From: Paralichthys olivaceus
Lineage: Eukaryota; Chordata; Actinopteri; Pleuronectiformes; Paralichthyidae
Direction of reading: 5' to 3'
Length of the DNA stretch: 64,000 bases
Assembly (NCBI RefSeq): GCF_024713975.1
Contig: NC_091112.1
Span: 1,902,001-1,966,000, forward strand
Shown: positions 1 to 10,827 of the stretch, piece by piece
Layout of the letters: each line of letters begins with the position of its first letter
Numbering within the stretch: the stretch's first letter is position 1
Notes under the pieces: generated by a model
Told to the model about the DNA's origin: nothing
What the model saw: only the letters and a program-made list of their open reading frames with translations
The model's database searches: none
Program-made: the position numbers and the translations under genes

Positions 1-1417
1 CATGTTGGTTTATAAAAAGTTGTGGAGAAATAACAGGTTCAGTCTGTTGATGTGAATCAAGACTGTTATTGATGTAAATACATATATTTGAACATCTGTT
101 TAATGGTTGATGGTTCATTTCCCATCAAACACCTCAATTATTCATCTAAACTGGCTCAACTGACAAATAAGGCGACGACTCAGTTTCGGTTTTTATTGTG
201 GTCAGTTGGTGGCGCTGTTTCCATAGATACAGAAAGTGCTGAGGACAAACAGCTTCCTGCTTTGTTGGTTCAATATTCAACCTCATTTAGGCATAAAGAC
301 CGTGAGTAACATGACTGACATGACACATTACTAATGAATGATCTGTTATCAATGTGACCTCCTACTCCAATACCATCAACACAAATTATTACTAACACAC
401 AACACAAATTCATCTAGAATGTAAATGATAGAAGTGAAAAGAAGCAGGGAGACAAAGACTCATGATGAGGCTGCCTCCATAATGAAGAAATGACAGATGT
501 CTGTTCATACTTTCTAATGTGATCACATCTGCACTAAAGCCTGACTGCTTGATATGAGTCTGTCTCAGATATGAAGGTATCAGTGTTTGTGTTGGTCCAT
601 ATGCACCAATTTCATTTGTGCACAATAAACAAAGAAGATGTGCATTTATCTTTACATTTTAAAACATGGATAAAAACATACATGTTTATTTTCTTCATTC
701 AAGTTCTGTTTGGTAATATTTGTGTTTTCTTTGTATTATTATTACAGTTCTAGTTATTTATCATGAATCTAATGGTTTAACATTTAAACATAAAGTCTCA
801 GTTACATGTCTTTGTCATAAGTATTTGACATTAACATCTTTGGAATCAGTGCCAAACATACATATTAAAAAATCTACATTCTATACATTTAAAACACAGT
901 CAAGCCCTTCCTGTAACAACGTCACACTTTGATTTGTTAGCTGGGTCCAGTATAAATGTATATGTGTATATATGGAGGAATATATATATATATATATATT
1001 TATATATAGACTGAGAGAAACCACTAACAGCTCATATGTTGTGTTCAAAATGTTCATGATTTCACAATTTTAATTTTGAATATGATAATGAGGACTTTCA
1101 GAATAAATGTCTCATGTAGTAACTGGAAATTGAAGTAGTTTTCACTTCACATTAAATTCTCTGCAGTAGAAAATATTATTTTCTCATATTAAATCTTTGA
1201 GTCGTTAGATTGAATCCATGTTTAAGACGTAGAATTCAAAGTAAAGAGTGTCTGGACTCTGGAGCAGACGTTTTATCTCTCAATGTATTTTTGTGTTTGT
1301 TTACCACACAACAGAGATGCTGAAGTTGTGTTGAATGTGCTTCATGTCTTCTTGACTCTGAGTGCAGTGATTTATTAAACATTCTGAAAACTAAAGTCAC
1401 TTTAACTTTTCTTGCAG
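1..1417 (+). other. Intron 1 (3' part) of MHC class I copy 1
   Basis: This stretch matches intron 1 of copies 2-6 almost base for base; for example, its first bases correspond to about 8,124 in copy 2. It shows that the window begins inside a gene whose signal-peptide exon lies to the left. It contains a TA microsatellite at about 979-1,009 and ends at a pyrimidine-rich acceptor (TTGCAG) before 1,418. Short open frames here recur in all copies but have no splice or start context and are read as intron sequence. Confidence 0.85.
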
Positions 1418-2594
1418 GGACTCACTCTCTGAAGTATTTCTTCACTGGGTCCTCTCAAGTCCCAAACTTTCCAGAGTTTGTGGCTGTTGGTTTCGTTGAT
1501 GAAGTTCAGATGACTCACTATGACAGCAACACAATGAAAGCAGAACCCAAACAGGACTGGATGTTGAAGACAGTTTCACAGTACTGGGAGATTCACACTC
1601 AGAAGTCTTTAGATGCACAGCAGAGATTCAAAGTTGAAATGGAAATCTTAAAGGAACGCTTCAACCACACTGAAGGTTTGTTTACGTTTTACTCTCTAAT
1701 AATAACAACACACACAGACACACACACTCACATTTTCATTTATTTGATTTGATCTCAAATATTTACTAATTAATCAAACATGTGATCAATAGATTTAAAT
1801 TTTTTTAACAAGTAAAAATCTGAAATGTTTTGTGAAGTTTCTTAAATATTAGAGTTTGTTGCTTCTCTTACTTTCTGATGAATTAAATACAGTGACAGAC
1901 ATTTTCACTACTTTCTGATATTTGCTTGAGTTTAAACAAGTGATTGATTCATTAACAAAATCCAGAATCAACAACGAGCAGAATGATTAGTTTGAACCTG
2001 AAATATATATCAAATCAACAGTAGAGCAGCAGATTCATGTCACTGTGCTGACCACAGTGTGTCCACAAAATAAGACACACACCAGAGAATCACACGTTGG
2101 ATTAGATTTACCCAAACACAGTGTCAAAGCCAGAAGACATTTATATAGTGTAGTGCTGAAGAAGACATTTATTACTGGATCAGCAGAAAAAAATCTTTAT
2201 CAACAACTGTGAATTTGGTGTGAGCAGTAAACTGTGTGGATGGATGTGTTATGGGTCAGAGAAGAACTTTAAATTCAGCTGCAGATCAGGAGCTGATCCA
2301 GGAATATTTTCTATCTCTTTAGCTTTTTCAACATTTTCCTTGATTTCCCAGAGTAACTCATGGATCTTGTTCAAAAATAAGATGTTCAGTGACTGATATT
2401 TATGAGTTTGTGCAACTTGGTCATAAAAACGTGTCTCTAGTGAATTTAAATGTGTTTTCATGAGGTGAGTGTTGGGCCTTGGTGGAGGTTTGTACTGGAC
2501 TGAGTGATGCTCTAGTTTGATGCTACAGAAACCTGGGGGTGTGAGTGTGTGTGTGAGTGTGTGAGTGTGTGAGTGTGTGAGTGTGTGAGTGTGT

Positions 2595-2658
<64 letters not shown>

Positions 2659-3052
2659 GCGTGTGTGCGTGTGTGTGTGTGATGAAGATGTGATAGTAAC
2701 AGCTCAGATCTCTGTCTCTCTCTCAGGTGTCCACATCATCCAGTGGATGTCTGGTTGTGAATGGGACGATGAGACTGGAGAAGTTAAAGGTTATCATCAG
2801 TGTGGTTATGATGGAGAAGACTTCATATCATTGGACCTGGAGACACTGACGTATATCGCTCCAACACCACAGGCTGTTATCACCAAACTGAGGTGGGATA
2901 ATGATAAAGCTCGAATTGCATATAATAAGAACTACTTAACCCAGGAGTGTCCTTACTGGCTGAAGATTTTCGTGGAGCATGGGAAGAGCTCTCTGCTGAG
3001 AACAGGTGAAATCACATAACCTCCATGAACATGATGTTCCTCTTTCATTTCT

Positions 3053-3087
<35 letters not shown>

Positions 3088-5383
3088 CTCTTTTTATGCC
3101 TCTGCTCCGGCGACACCTAGTGGTCGCTGGCATTATGTTCTGGGGTCGTCCGTCCGTCCCATCACTGTGAACACGATATCTCCAGAATGTCTTTAGAGAA
3201 TTTCCTCAGATTTGGTGCAAACATTCACTTTGACTCAAAGATGAACTGATTAGAGTTTGGTGGTCAAAGGTCAAAGGTCAAGGTCACAGTGACCTCATGT
3301 TACTGTGAATGTGTTAGACCGCCCCTGAATTGAGACACAGCCCGAGTGTCCTCCCTCCTCACCCCCCGACTGACCTGCGCTCACTTTGCACTTTAACAAA
3401 AAATACCAACATGAACCAGAAGTTATCAGGACCTGTTCAGTACATGAGGTTTACTTTGTGTTTGAATAAAGAAAATAAATATCCTGATATAAAACTGTCA
3501 CCTTTCAATAAATACTGTGATATTACTCTGACGTCATATCGTCCACCCAGTGTCTTTGCATCACTTCAGCCTCTGTCTCGCTCACATCTCACAGTTCTTC
3601 ACTTGTCTCGTATATGAACAGACATGACTGATGCTAAATCAATGGAATCAAACAGGAATGGTATTATTAGTATACAATACATTAGAATGACCCATAAACT
3701 GTCTTTCTTCTTTCTCCCCAGAGCTTCCCTCGATGTCTCTCCTCCAGAAGTCTCCCTCCTCTCCAGTCAGCTGCCACGCTACAGGTTTCTACCCCGACTC
3801 AGCCATGTTGTTCTGGAGGAAAGACGGAGAGGAGCTTCATGAGGACGTGTACGTCGGAGAGGTCCTCCCCAACCATGACGGGACCTTCCAGATGAGCACT
3901 GACCTGCAGGTTTCATCAATCCCACCTGAAGACTGGAGGAGGTACGACTGTGTGTTCCAGATCTCTGGTGTGAAGGAGGACATCGTCAAAAGACTGGACA
4001 AAGACTCAGTGGAGTCCAACAGAGGTGAGACTTGAGTCAGTGATGACGGTGGGAAACACACATTACATTTCCACTAACAGTCCTGCAGGTCATGTATGCT
4101 GACGTGTAGCAGGAGAAGTTTTCTCTCTGTTGGTTTTGGGTCATTTTCTTTCTTCAGTTTTTATCAATAAATTTAGATCAGTGTTAAAAACAACAGCCGG
4201 ACAAAGAAACAGGTTGATTGTGTGTGTTTGTTGTGTCTATTGTACAGGATTGTGGTTCAGGGAGATTGTTGTCGTCTAACCTGCTTCATCTGTTCAGGTT
4301 GTGATGCTTTGTTTTTTTATTCCACTCAACAGAGAAGCCCACTGACGTGACCACCACCATCATCGTCGCTGCAGTGGTCGCTCTCGCTGTCGTCCTCGCT
4401 GTCATTGGATTCATCGTGTACAGGAAGAGGAATGGTGAGAGACCAACACAGAAGCTTTGTCCAATATTTTTCTGGTGTTTTTATTTCAGACTCTTTTAAC
4501 GAATGCTTCGTCTGGATCAAACCTCTTGAAACAAACTTCAGTTCCTCACACACCAACATCTGTTTCAAGAGCTGCAGGGTTCACACAAAGTTTTCTAACT
4601 TCACTCTGCACCATAGACTGTTCATAAAAAGCTCCGCACACAACGTCCAGCACACAAACAATAAAAAGTGACAGTATATTGTGGATCGTTTGAGGAGGAT
4701 CGCCACTAGAAAAAACAAAGACAAAATTCTGTTTGTTTTTTTAACTGTAATAACTGAAATTATTTGTATTTTCTTTTTATTTCAGCTGAATGTCCCCCAT
4801 CTCGTAAGTAAAACTTCTATTTCTACTCTGTTTTCTTTTTATACTAATATGCTTTATGAGGACGTCACGTCACGTTGACACAGCAGCTGAAAGTACGAAC
4901 ATGTCCAGTTTTATAAAACACCCCCAACTCCTCTTTGCTCCACTTTTTATTGGTCCACACCGGCGCCAGTCAGGGAGGCGTTATGTTTTCAGGCTGTTCA
5001 TCTGTTCGTCCCCATCTTGTGAACACGATATCTCAAGAATGCTTTGAGGGAATTTCTTCAAATTTGCCACAAATGCTCACTTAGGCCTTGTCCACACTAC
5101 TGCCAATATTTCTTTCAATGGATTTGAGGCTCCCCACAGGAACCTGACCCAGTGCAGGACTCTAGAAAAGCCTCCGTAGATTAAATAGGCTTCATTTTGT
5201 GCTGAAGAGAGTTTTCAGGACTGTTCCCTGCAGTGTTGGTTGTTTGTAATAAAAGTGTCTGTTCAGAGGAGGATGGTCTCATGATGTGTTTCTGACCTCA
5301 CAGCTGGAAATGATCCAAACGTCTTAAACCCTCTGAACCCAGATGGACAAGTTTCTAATCCTCCAAGTGAGACGTCCTCCTGA
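1418..5383 (+). CDS. MHC class I heavy chain, copy 1 (type A, 5' partial)
   Basis: This is a classical-type class I heavy chain that presents peptide at the cell surface with beta2-microglobulin. Exons are 1418-1675 (alpha1), 2727-3005 (alpha2), 3722-4024 (alpha3, Ig C1), 4333-4434 (transmembrane), 4786-4803 and 5304-5383 (tail, stop TGA). All junctions are GT-AG and phase 1. With the usual 55-nt exon 1, which is outside the window, the protein would be 364 aa. Visible hallmarks are KYF (Y7), QYW (Y59), R84, glycosylation site NHT at 86, alpha2 cysteines in GCEW and ECPYW, ITKLRW (T143, W147), NYL (Y159), and alpha3 cysteines in SCHATGF and YDCVF. R replaces K at 146 and F replaces Y at 171. 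An unusual cysteine (HQCGY, about position 116) sits on the groove floor. The tail begins AECPPS. The style is teleost U lineage. Confidence 0.93.
2200..2490 (-). mobile_element. LINE 3'-end-like repeat fragment in intron 2 of copy 1
   Basis: Read on the - strand, this carries landmarks of a common teleost interspersed repeat: CCTCCACCAAGGCCCAAC, then CAAACTCATAAATATCAGT, then a CCATGAGTTACTCTGGGAA segment. I recall these from RTE-type LINE 3' ends. Related fragments occur at 10,380-10,672, 26,965-27,260, 35,710-36,000 and, partly, 19,247-19,333. More diverged ones lie at 51,403-51,545 and 55,530-55,790. The exact family is uncertain. Confidence 0.6.
2540..2681. repeat. TG-rich microsatellite, intron 2 of copy 1
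   Basis: GT dinucleotides with occasional GA/GC interruptions directly precede the alpha2 exon. Similar tracts precede alpha2 in copies 2, 4, 5 and 6, partly changed to GA repeats in copies 2 and 6. The tract creates long spurious Val/Cys open frames. Confidence 0.9.
3055..3310. repeat. CT microsatellite plus teleost dispersed repeat, intron 3 of copy 1
   Basis: A CT tract is followed by a repeat recognisable from GGGGTCGTCCGTCCGTCCCA, ACACGATATCTCCAGAATG and AAAGGTCAAAGGTCAAGG. Longer versions lie at the same place in copies 2 (12,850-13,215), 3 (20,117-20,475), 4 (28,820-29,185) and 5 (37,915-38,280). Copy 1 has an internal deletion relative to them. Class not determined. Confidence 0.75.
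4950..5240. repeat. Dispersed repeat fragments in intron 6 of copy 1
   Basis: A second, shorter relative of the GATATCTC repeat (TCTGTTCGTCCCCATCTTG, then ACACGATATCTCAAGAATG) runs directly into a block starting GGCCTTGTCCACACTAC. That block resembles the end of a teleost hAT-like element. The same fused pair is present at 14,878-15,160, 22,140-22,420, 30,840-31,130 and 39,935-40,225, so it predates the gene duplications. Confidence 0.6.
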
Positions 5384-5747
5384 ACACAGTGAGTTGCTCC
5401 ATATGTTCAACAAAACTTAAACTAAGTGCAAAGTAACACGTGTGTGATCATGTGTAAAACCTCTGTTTTAATTAGAATGAAAACAATCATTAGAGATTTT
5501 TAAGAGCAAGGCACAGATCAGAAACCTTCACGTTAACAGATTCAATGTTGAAATTAAAACTCAAATATCAGCAGTGACACAACAATTCAAATGTTGATAA
5601 AACCATTTTTTTTTCCTGAGTAAAATTTGGTTTCACTGTTAAATGAGGGAATCGTGGAAATATTAGGTCTCAATACTGTAAATACATAAACTACGTGGCT
5701 TTGTGGAACTGAACATTTAATCTTTCATTTTCTTTTTTTCACTTTAG

Positions 5748-7660
5748 GTTTATGGACGTTTGCACTGGAACAAGAAGCAGTGTCACCACATTCTCCCCCT
5801 TACACTGGGAGTTCACTGATTATTCATCACTCACATCATAAACTGATCGTCAGGGTCAGACATTTATCAAAATACAAATAACGCAAATCAATACTACTGA
5901 CAAATTTGAAATATAAATGGTGGCGTTGGTTAAATCTGATCTTTTAGTTAAAAATCCAAAATAGTTTCAGTTTTATATTCCTGGTGTTGGGGCATCCTTG
6001 TAAAATCCTTCTAAATAATACAAATGTAAATATACATATATAGACGCCCACACATCCACATCTTAGGGTCTGGAAATATAACCTGTCTAATGATTCCAGA
6101 AATCTGTTTGTATGTGACTCACGTCTCTGGAGAACCGTTCATTTGATCTGCTTCACACTCGACATGTGTGTTGTTAAGGGCCCGGGGAAGTGCAGCGTTG
6201 AATCTGGTGTGATTTGGACAAGTGACACATTCAATGTTCATACAATTGAAAAACATGCTGCGTAAATGGAGACTGTGAATGAGCTGCAGATGTTGTACAT
6301 GGTTTTCTCTGTGTGTTGTACACCTGCTGAGAATCAGTGACACACTTCAGTCCTCATAGTGTCTCTGCAGAATAGAAAGTGGATGGATAAAGTTCTTCAT
6401 CTTCACTGTGGTGAATCGTCTTGATCACTTGACTCGTACACAAATCATTCAGTTAATGATTCAATGTCATTTACAGGAAATATACTTCTTCATGATTTAT
6501 ACCAGGTGACATCAGATTACACACAATAACAAGTTGTGTTCACACACGTACACACAACACGAGCGTCAGTACAAAATTAGTTTTCCAATTGTGTCAATAT
6601 TCTGCTTTTATTTTATTTCTTGAAGTGAATCATATAAAAATCTAGTTTTGATTCTATCTTGAATTGGCCTGAACAAGAAATGAATGAATCAAGAGTTGCT
6701 TGTGTTTTGTTTGTTTGGTTATATTCATGCTTTGTTGTGCTCTTAAACATTAGAAGTTCATTTGAGTTGAGATTATAAAAGGGTTGTGGGATGTTTTAAG
6801 CCTCTGATGTGAAAGGTTCTCTTCAGATTTCCTGTTAGTTTTTAGGGACAAGGGACTTTTCTGTTTTAGCCTCGTTAACATTTACACTGCAAAAATGAAA
6901 AGGTTCGAAAAACGCCGAATCACTGAACTGATCTTTGGTCATTTTAAAAACTTCACATTTTCTCAGAGCTGCGAGTTCTAGTGTCACTGCTCACCAGGCT
7001 CCAGAGGATTGAAGCACTTTATTCCACATGTAGACGTGAAATGTTTCACCCTGAGCAGTGATGTTCTCCATCACAACATTTAAATACATTTATATTGTCT
7101 TATCGACCACTCAGACACTTTACCGTTCACATTCAGTCACATTCACTCGTTCACAAAGTGTTTTTTCTGTCACACGTCAATCACACACATTGTCCACTGA
7201 GCTGTCAGGGGTAGTTTTCGTGTCTGTGAACGATCCGCTCTACCTCCTGAGCCACAGCCGCCAACATATGCAACTGCAGATCCAGAATCTCTGTCCTGTA
7301 TTCAACCTGAACACTCAGCTTCATGACGTGAGGCCACGTTTCCCCTGATGAGACGTGAGAGGTGCCACATCACAAACTTACTATTTTGTGTTTTGCCGTC
7401 ATAAATTCAGCAACTTTACAAATTTAACAAAGTAAAGTTAGTTGAAGAAAATACTTTTACTACGTTTACAAAATGCATTAAGTTTTCTTTGTTTGTTATA
7501 TTTTTAGAAATTGCAGAAAACGCAATTCCAAGTTTTGATTTTTACAGTGTAGAAAGTGAACGTTGACGTGTTGAGTTTTTATAAATGAATGTTAAATGAA
7601 GCTGCTTTGCTGTTTCATTCCTTTTGTGTTTTGAATAAAGTCCCTGATACTCTCTTGGAT
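5748..7660 (+). other. 3' UTR exon and polyadenylation signal, copy 1
   Basis: The stop-containing exon continues to a good donor (ACA|GTGAGT at 5389). The next acceptor (CACTTTAG, exon from 5748) opens a non-coding last exon that is conserved in copies 1-5. The AATAAA at 7634-7639 lies in a block conserved at the end of every unit. The stop codon is only a few bases before the last junction, so nonsense-mediated decay is not expected. Copy 1 keeps about 1.3 kb of UTR that is missing from copies 2, 4 and 5. Confidence 0.7.
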
Positions 7661-7779
7661 TTCTGTCTCTTTGTGATTCAATGTGTAGAAAAGTTGAAAA
7701 CGTCTGTGAAAGTTCAAATTGCCCACTTGTAAAATAATATCACAGAACTAATTCAGGGTTGACTTGTGACCCACATCTG

Positions 7780-7880
7780 GTGACCAGAACTTTACTTTCA
7801 CTTCCGTTAATTACCTCAGTTGGTTTACCTGGATTTAAGTGACGTCGAGGCTGATCCTGAATTCTCATTGGCTCAGATGA
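7780..7880 (+). promoter_or_regulatory. MHC class I promoter module (ISRE, X2/CRE, Y box), copy 2
   Basis: An ISRE-like block lies at about 7789-7805 (complement reads GAAGTGAAAGTAAAG). A CRE/X2-like TGACGTC is at 7840-7846 and an inverted CCAAT (CTCATTGGCTC) at 7864-7874. Order and spacing resemble the ISRE plus SXY arrangement of vertebrate class I promoters, bound by IRF and by RFX/CREB/NF-Y with NLRC5. No clear TATA box is visible. The module begins only 150 bp after the upstream gene's AATAAA. Confidence 0.7.
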
Positions 7881-8007
7881 TGTCCCCTCCTCTCTGTGTG
7901 TCCTCTCATCTCGTTGTTTTTGTCTCTGGAGCCACAGTCCGTCTCTCTGTGGACCGAAGACCTCATCTACCTTCAGTCCAGCAAAGAGAAATATAGCACC
8001 GCTCACA

Positions 8008-9100
8008 ATGCACACTTTACTTTTCCTGCTTCTACTGGCAGGAACACACAGCGCGACGGCAAGTGAGTTCTAGTTTCTACTTGATTATTTCACTGAGTTC
8101 TTCATGACGTGTCTCGTGTTTCATGTTGGTTTATAAAAAGTTGTGGAGAAATAACAGGTTCAGTCTGTTGATATGAATCAAGACTGTTATTGATGTAAAT
8201 ACATATATTTGAACATCTGTTTAATGGTTGATGATTCATTTCCCATCAAACACCTCAATTATTCATCTAAACTGGCTCAACTGACAAATAAGGCGACGAC
8301 TCAGTTCTGGTTTTTATTGTGGTCAGTTGGTGGCGCTGTTTCCATAGATACAGAAAGTGCTGAGGACAAACAGCTTCCTGCTTTGTTGGTTCAATATTCA
8401 ACCTCATTTAGGCATAAAGACCGTGAGTAACATGACTGACATGACACATTACTAATGAATGATCTGTTATCAGTGTGACCTCCTACTCCAATACCATCAA
8501 CACAAATTATTACTAACACACAACACAAATTCATCTAGAATGTAAATGATAGAAGTGAAAAGAAGCAGGGAGACAAAGACTCATGATGAGGCTGCCTCCA
8601 TAATGAAGAAATGACAGATGTCTGTTCATACATTCTAATGTGATCACATCTGCACTAAAGCCTGACTGCTTGATATGAGTCTGTCTCAGATATGAAGGTA
8701 TCAGTGTTTGTGTTGGTCCATATGCACCAATTTCATTTGTGCACAATAAACAAAGAAGATGTGCATTTATCTTTACATTTTAAAACAGGGATAAAAACAT
8801 ACATGTTTATTTTCTTCATTCAAGTTCTGTTTGGTCATATTTGTGTTTTCTTTGTATTATTATTACAGTTCTAGTTATTTATCATGAATCTGATGGTTTA
8901 ACATTTAAACATAAAGTCTCAGTTACATGTCTTTGTCATAAGTATTTGACATTAACATCTTTGGAATCAGTGCCAAACATACATATTAAAAAATCTACAT
9001 TCTCTACATTTAAAACACAGTCAAGCCCTTCCTGTAACAACGTCACACTTTGATTTGTTAGCTGGGTCCAGTATAAATGTATATGTGTATATATGGAGGA

Positions 9101-9161
<61 letters not shown>

Positions 9162-9863
9162 GACTGAGAGACACCACTAACAGCTCATATGTTGTGTTCA
9201 AAATGTTCATGATTTCACAATTTGAATTTTGAATATGATAATGAGGACTTTCAGAATAAATGTCTCATGTAGTAACTGGAAATTGAAGTAGTTTTCACTT
9301 CACATTAAATTCTCTGCAGTAGAAAATATTATTTTCTCATATTGAATCTTTGAGTCGTTAGATTGAATCCATGTTTAAGACGTAGAATTCAAAGTAAAGA
9401 GTGTCTGGACTTTGGAGCAGACGTTTTATCTCTCAATGTGTTTTTGTGTTTGTTTACCACACAACAGAGATGCTGAAGTTGTGTTGAATGTGCTTCATGT
9501 CTTCTTGACTCTGAGTGCAGTGATTTATTAAACATTCTGAAAACTAAAGTCACTTTAACTTTTTCTTGCAGGGACTCACTCTCTGAAGTATTTCATCACT
9601 GCGTCCTCTCAAGTCCCAAACTTTCCAGAGTTTGTGTATGTTGGTTATGTTGATGAAGTTCAGATCGAACACTATGACAGCAACACAAAGAAATTAGAAC
9701 CCAAACAGGAGTGGATGTTGAAGGCAACAGATCCACATTACTGGGAGAGGGTGACTCAGTACTATTTGGGTCACCAGCAGGACTTCAAAGTCAGCATTGA
9801 AATCTTAAAGAAAAGCTTCAACCAGACTGAAGGTTTGTTTACGTTTCACTCTCTAATAATAAC

Positions 9864-9904
<41 letters not shown>

Positions 9905-10756
9905 ACACTCACATTTTCATTTATTTGATTTGATCTCAAATATTTACTAATTAATCAAACATGTGATCAATAGATTTAAATTTTTTAACAAGTAAAAATC
10001 TGAAATGTTTTGTGAAGTTTCTTAAATATTAGAGTTTGTTGCTTCTCTTACTTTGTGATGAATTAAATACAGTGACAGACATTTTCACTACTTTCTGATA
10101 TTTGCTTGAGTTTAAACAAGTGATTGATTCATTAACAAAATCCAGAATCAACAACGAGCAGAATGATTAGTTTGAACCTGAAATATATCAAATCAACAGT
10201 AGAGCAACAGATTCATGTCACTGTGCTGACCACAGTGTGTCCACAAAATAAGACACACACCAGAGAATCACACGTTGGATTAGATTTACCCAAACACAGT
10301 GTCAAAGCCAGAAGACATTTATATACTGTAGTGCTGAAGAAGACATTTATTACTGGATCAGCAGAAAATAATCTTTATCAACAACTGTGAATTTGGTGTG
10401 AGCAGTAAACTGTGTGGATGGATGTGTTATGGGTCAGAGAAGAACTTTAAATTCAGCTGCAGATCAGGAGCTGATCCAGGAATATTTTCTATCTCTTTAG
10501 CTTTTTCAACATTTTCCTTGATTTCCCAGAGTAACTCATGGATCTTGTTCAAAAATAAGATGTTCAGTGACTGATATTTATGAGTTTGTGCAACTTGGTC
10601 ATAAAAACGTGTCTCTAGTGAATTTAAATGTGTTTTCATGAGGTGAGTGTTGGGCCTTGGTGGAGGTTTGTACTGGACTGAGTGATGCTCTAGTTTGATG
10701 CTACAGAAACCTGGGGGTGTGTGTGTGTGTGTGTGTGTGAGTGAGAGAGTGTGTGT

Positions 10757-10827
<71 letters not shown>

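Noticed and set aside
88-309. A 73-codon open frame in intron 1, present in every copy
   Set aside because: It lies between the signal and alpha1 exons without splice sites, and its conservation matches the rest of intron 1.
2249-2461. A 70-codon antisense open frame identical in MHC copies 1, 2, 4 and 5
   Set aside because: The surrounding DNA is equally conserved because the units are recent duplicates, and the sequence lies inside a recognised LINE 3'-end-like repeat. Conservation is not evidence of coding here.
2573-2760. Long Val/Cys open frame upstream of the alpha2 exon of copy 1
   Set aside because: It is an in-frame read-through of a TG microsatellite joined to the true exon; the acceptor at 2725-2726 sets the exon start.
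5360-5880. Alternative splice from CCAA|GTGAGA near 5,366 into the 5,748 exon, giving a longer tail (SLWTFALEQEAV...)
   Set aside because: It is possible in frame, but the donor a few bases later (ACA|GTGAGT at 5,389) is as good or better and leaves the conserved stop in exon 7. Transcript data would be needed to prefer the longer form.
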